Source of the DNA: Sphingobacterium sp. JB170
GTDB taxonomy: Bacteria; Bacteroidota; Bacteroidia; Sphingobacteriales; Sphingobacteriaceae
Direction of reading: 5' to 3'
DNA: 64,000 bases
Assembly (NCBI RefSeq): GCF_900163865.1
Contig: NZ_FUKU01000013.1
Span: 476,981-540,980, forward strand
Made by a program: the position numbers and the translations under genes. The notes beneath the pieces were generated by a model. That model searched no databases. It was not told the origin of the DNA and saw nothing but the letters and a program-made list of their open reading frames with translations. This document shows, piece by piece, positions 63,678-64,000 of the stretch (its first letter is position 1; each line of letters starts with the position of its first letter).

Positions 63678-64000
63678 TGGTTTACGCTAACGTCTAGGGG
63701 AAATTGCAATTAATTTTGTGTTTTTTTAAAACCATTTTATGACTTCAGTTGTTCTAGTACTCCGTGCATTTCGTAACGCGAGTGCTTGAAAAGGGGCAAA
63801 TCTTAATGTATACGGTTGTTTTTTAGAAAAATATTGTTCAGGTTTTCAGATTCTTGCGTTTGTTGTTAAAGAATGTTTGGCTTTTGATTTGGAAATAGGG
63901 TTTACGTTTTGTTACCTTTGCACCACTCCGCGAGGGAGGGACGGTTTTGAGAAGCAGGATTAAGGTATGCTGAATAGTTGGATTTAGGTTCTATTATTTG
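63678..64000 (+). promoter_or_regulatory. Gene-free end region with a strong Bacteroidota-type promoter
   Basis: TTTG (63888-63891) and TACCTTTG (63913-63920) are 21 bases apart and match the Bacteroidota TTTG / TAnnTTTG promoter well. No coding frame follows before the window ends. The transcript probably leads into a gene or RNA beyond 64000. The rest of the stretch shows no clear feature. Confidence 0.5.

Overview
The window comes from a member of the Bacteroidota, most likely the Sphingobacteriaceae (Sphingobacterium/Parapedobacter/Pedobacter relatives). The signs are a SusC/SusD pair, promoters of the TAnnTTTG type in front of a tRNA, an HU gene and peptide deformylase, few Shine-Dalgarno sites, tandem MacB/FtsX permeases of about 800 residues, and a Bacteroidota-type 29-residue basic COX24-like protein.

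Region 1 (1-15.9 kb) is a pectin/rhamnogalacturonan and hexuronate utilisation locus. It has a GH43 enzyme cut by the window edge, a rhamnogalacturonan acetylesterase, an MDR dehydrogenase, the relic of a GH28 polygalacturonase and a GH105 unsaturated-rhamnogalacturonyl hydrolase. A tight operon follows for the whole galacturonate/glucuronate route: tagaturonate reductase, altronate dehydratase, uronate isomerase, KDG kinase, KDPG aldolase, hexuronate permease and a GapN-type glyceraldehyde-3-phosphate dehydrogenase. A LacI-type regulator closes the locus. By eye this part is richer in G+C than the middle of the window.

Region 2 (15.9-20.9 kb) is mixed: an MFS transporter, a second GH43-like hydrolase, tRNA-Lys(CTT), an NTF2-fold protein and a Tat-exported Gfo/Idh/MocA oxidoreductase.

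Region 3 (21.1-35.9 kb) is an ABC-type export module. Six minus-strand genes (HlyD-like adaptor, three FtsX/MacB permeases, two ATPases) face TolC, an NtrC-type response regulator and a histidine kinase. The divergent spacer holds two TGGCAC sigma-54-like boxes and three TGTTC(N6)GAACA dyads. One dyad sits 62-63 bp upstream of each box, which suggests a self-contained sigma-54 circuit.

Region 4 (35.8-51.7 kb) is a PUL-like locus without glycoside hydrolases: NIPSNAP protein, internally deleted sulfatase relic, SusD, SusC and a DeoR regulator on one side; an RbtT/DalT-type permease, a 2-hydroxyacid dehydrogenase, two FGGY kinases (one LsrK-like), a histidine phosphatase and a secreted glycerophosphodiester phosphodiesterase on the other; then a PanE-like reductase. 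The combination suggests uptake of a polyol or glycerophosphodiester-like compound; the substrate is unknown. This is the best candidate here for an undescribed pathway.

Region 5 (51.7-64 kb) is mostly housekeeping: hemerythrin-like, DUF2383 and HopJ-family proteins, an AONS-like PLP enzyme, HU, a TPR protein, the 29-residue basic protein, RNase G (apparent TTG start), MiaA, a Gfo/Idh oxidoreductase, peptide deformylase, a TRIC-type channel and a BaiN-type flavoprotein. No CRISPR array, intact insertion sequence, prophage or rRNA gene was seen.
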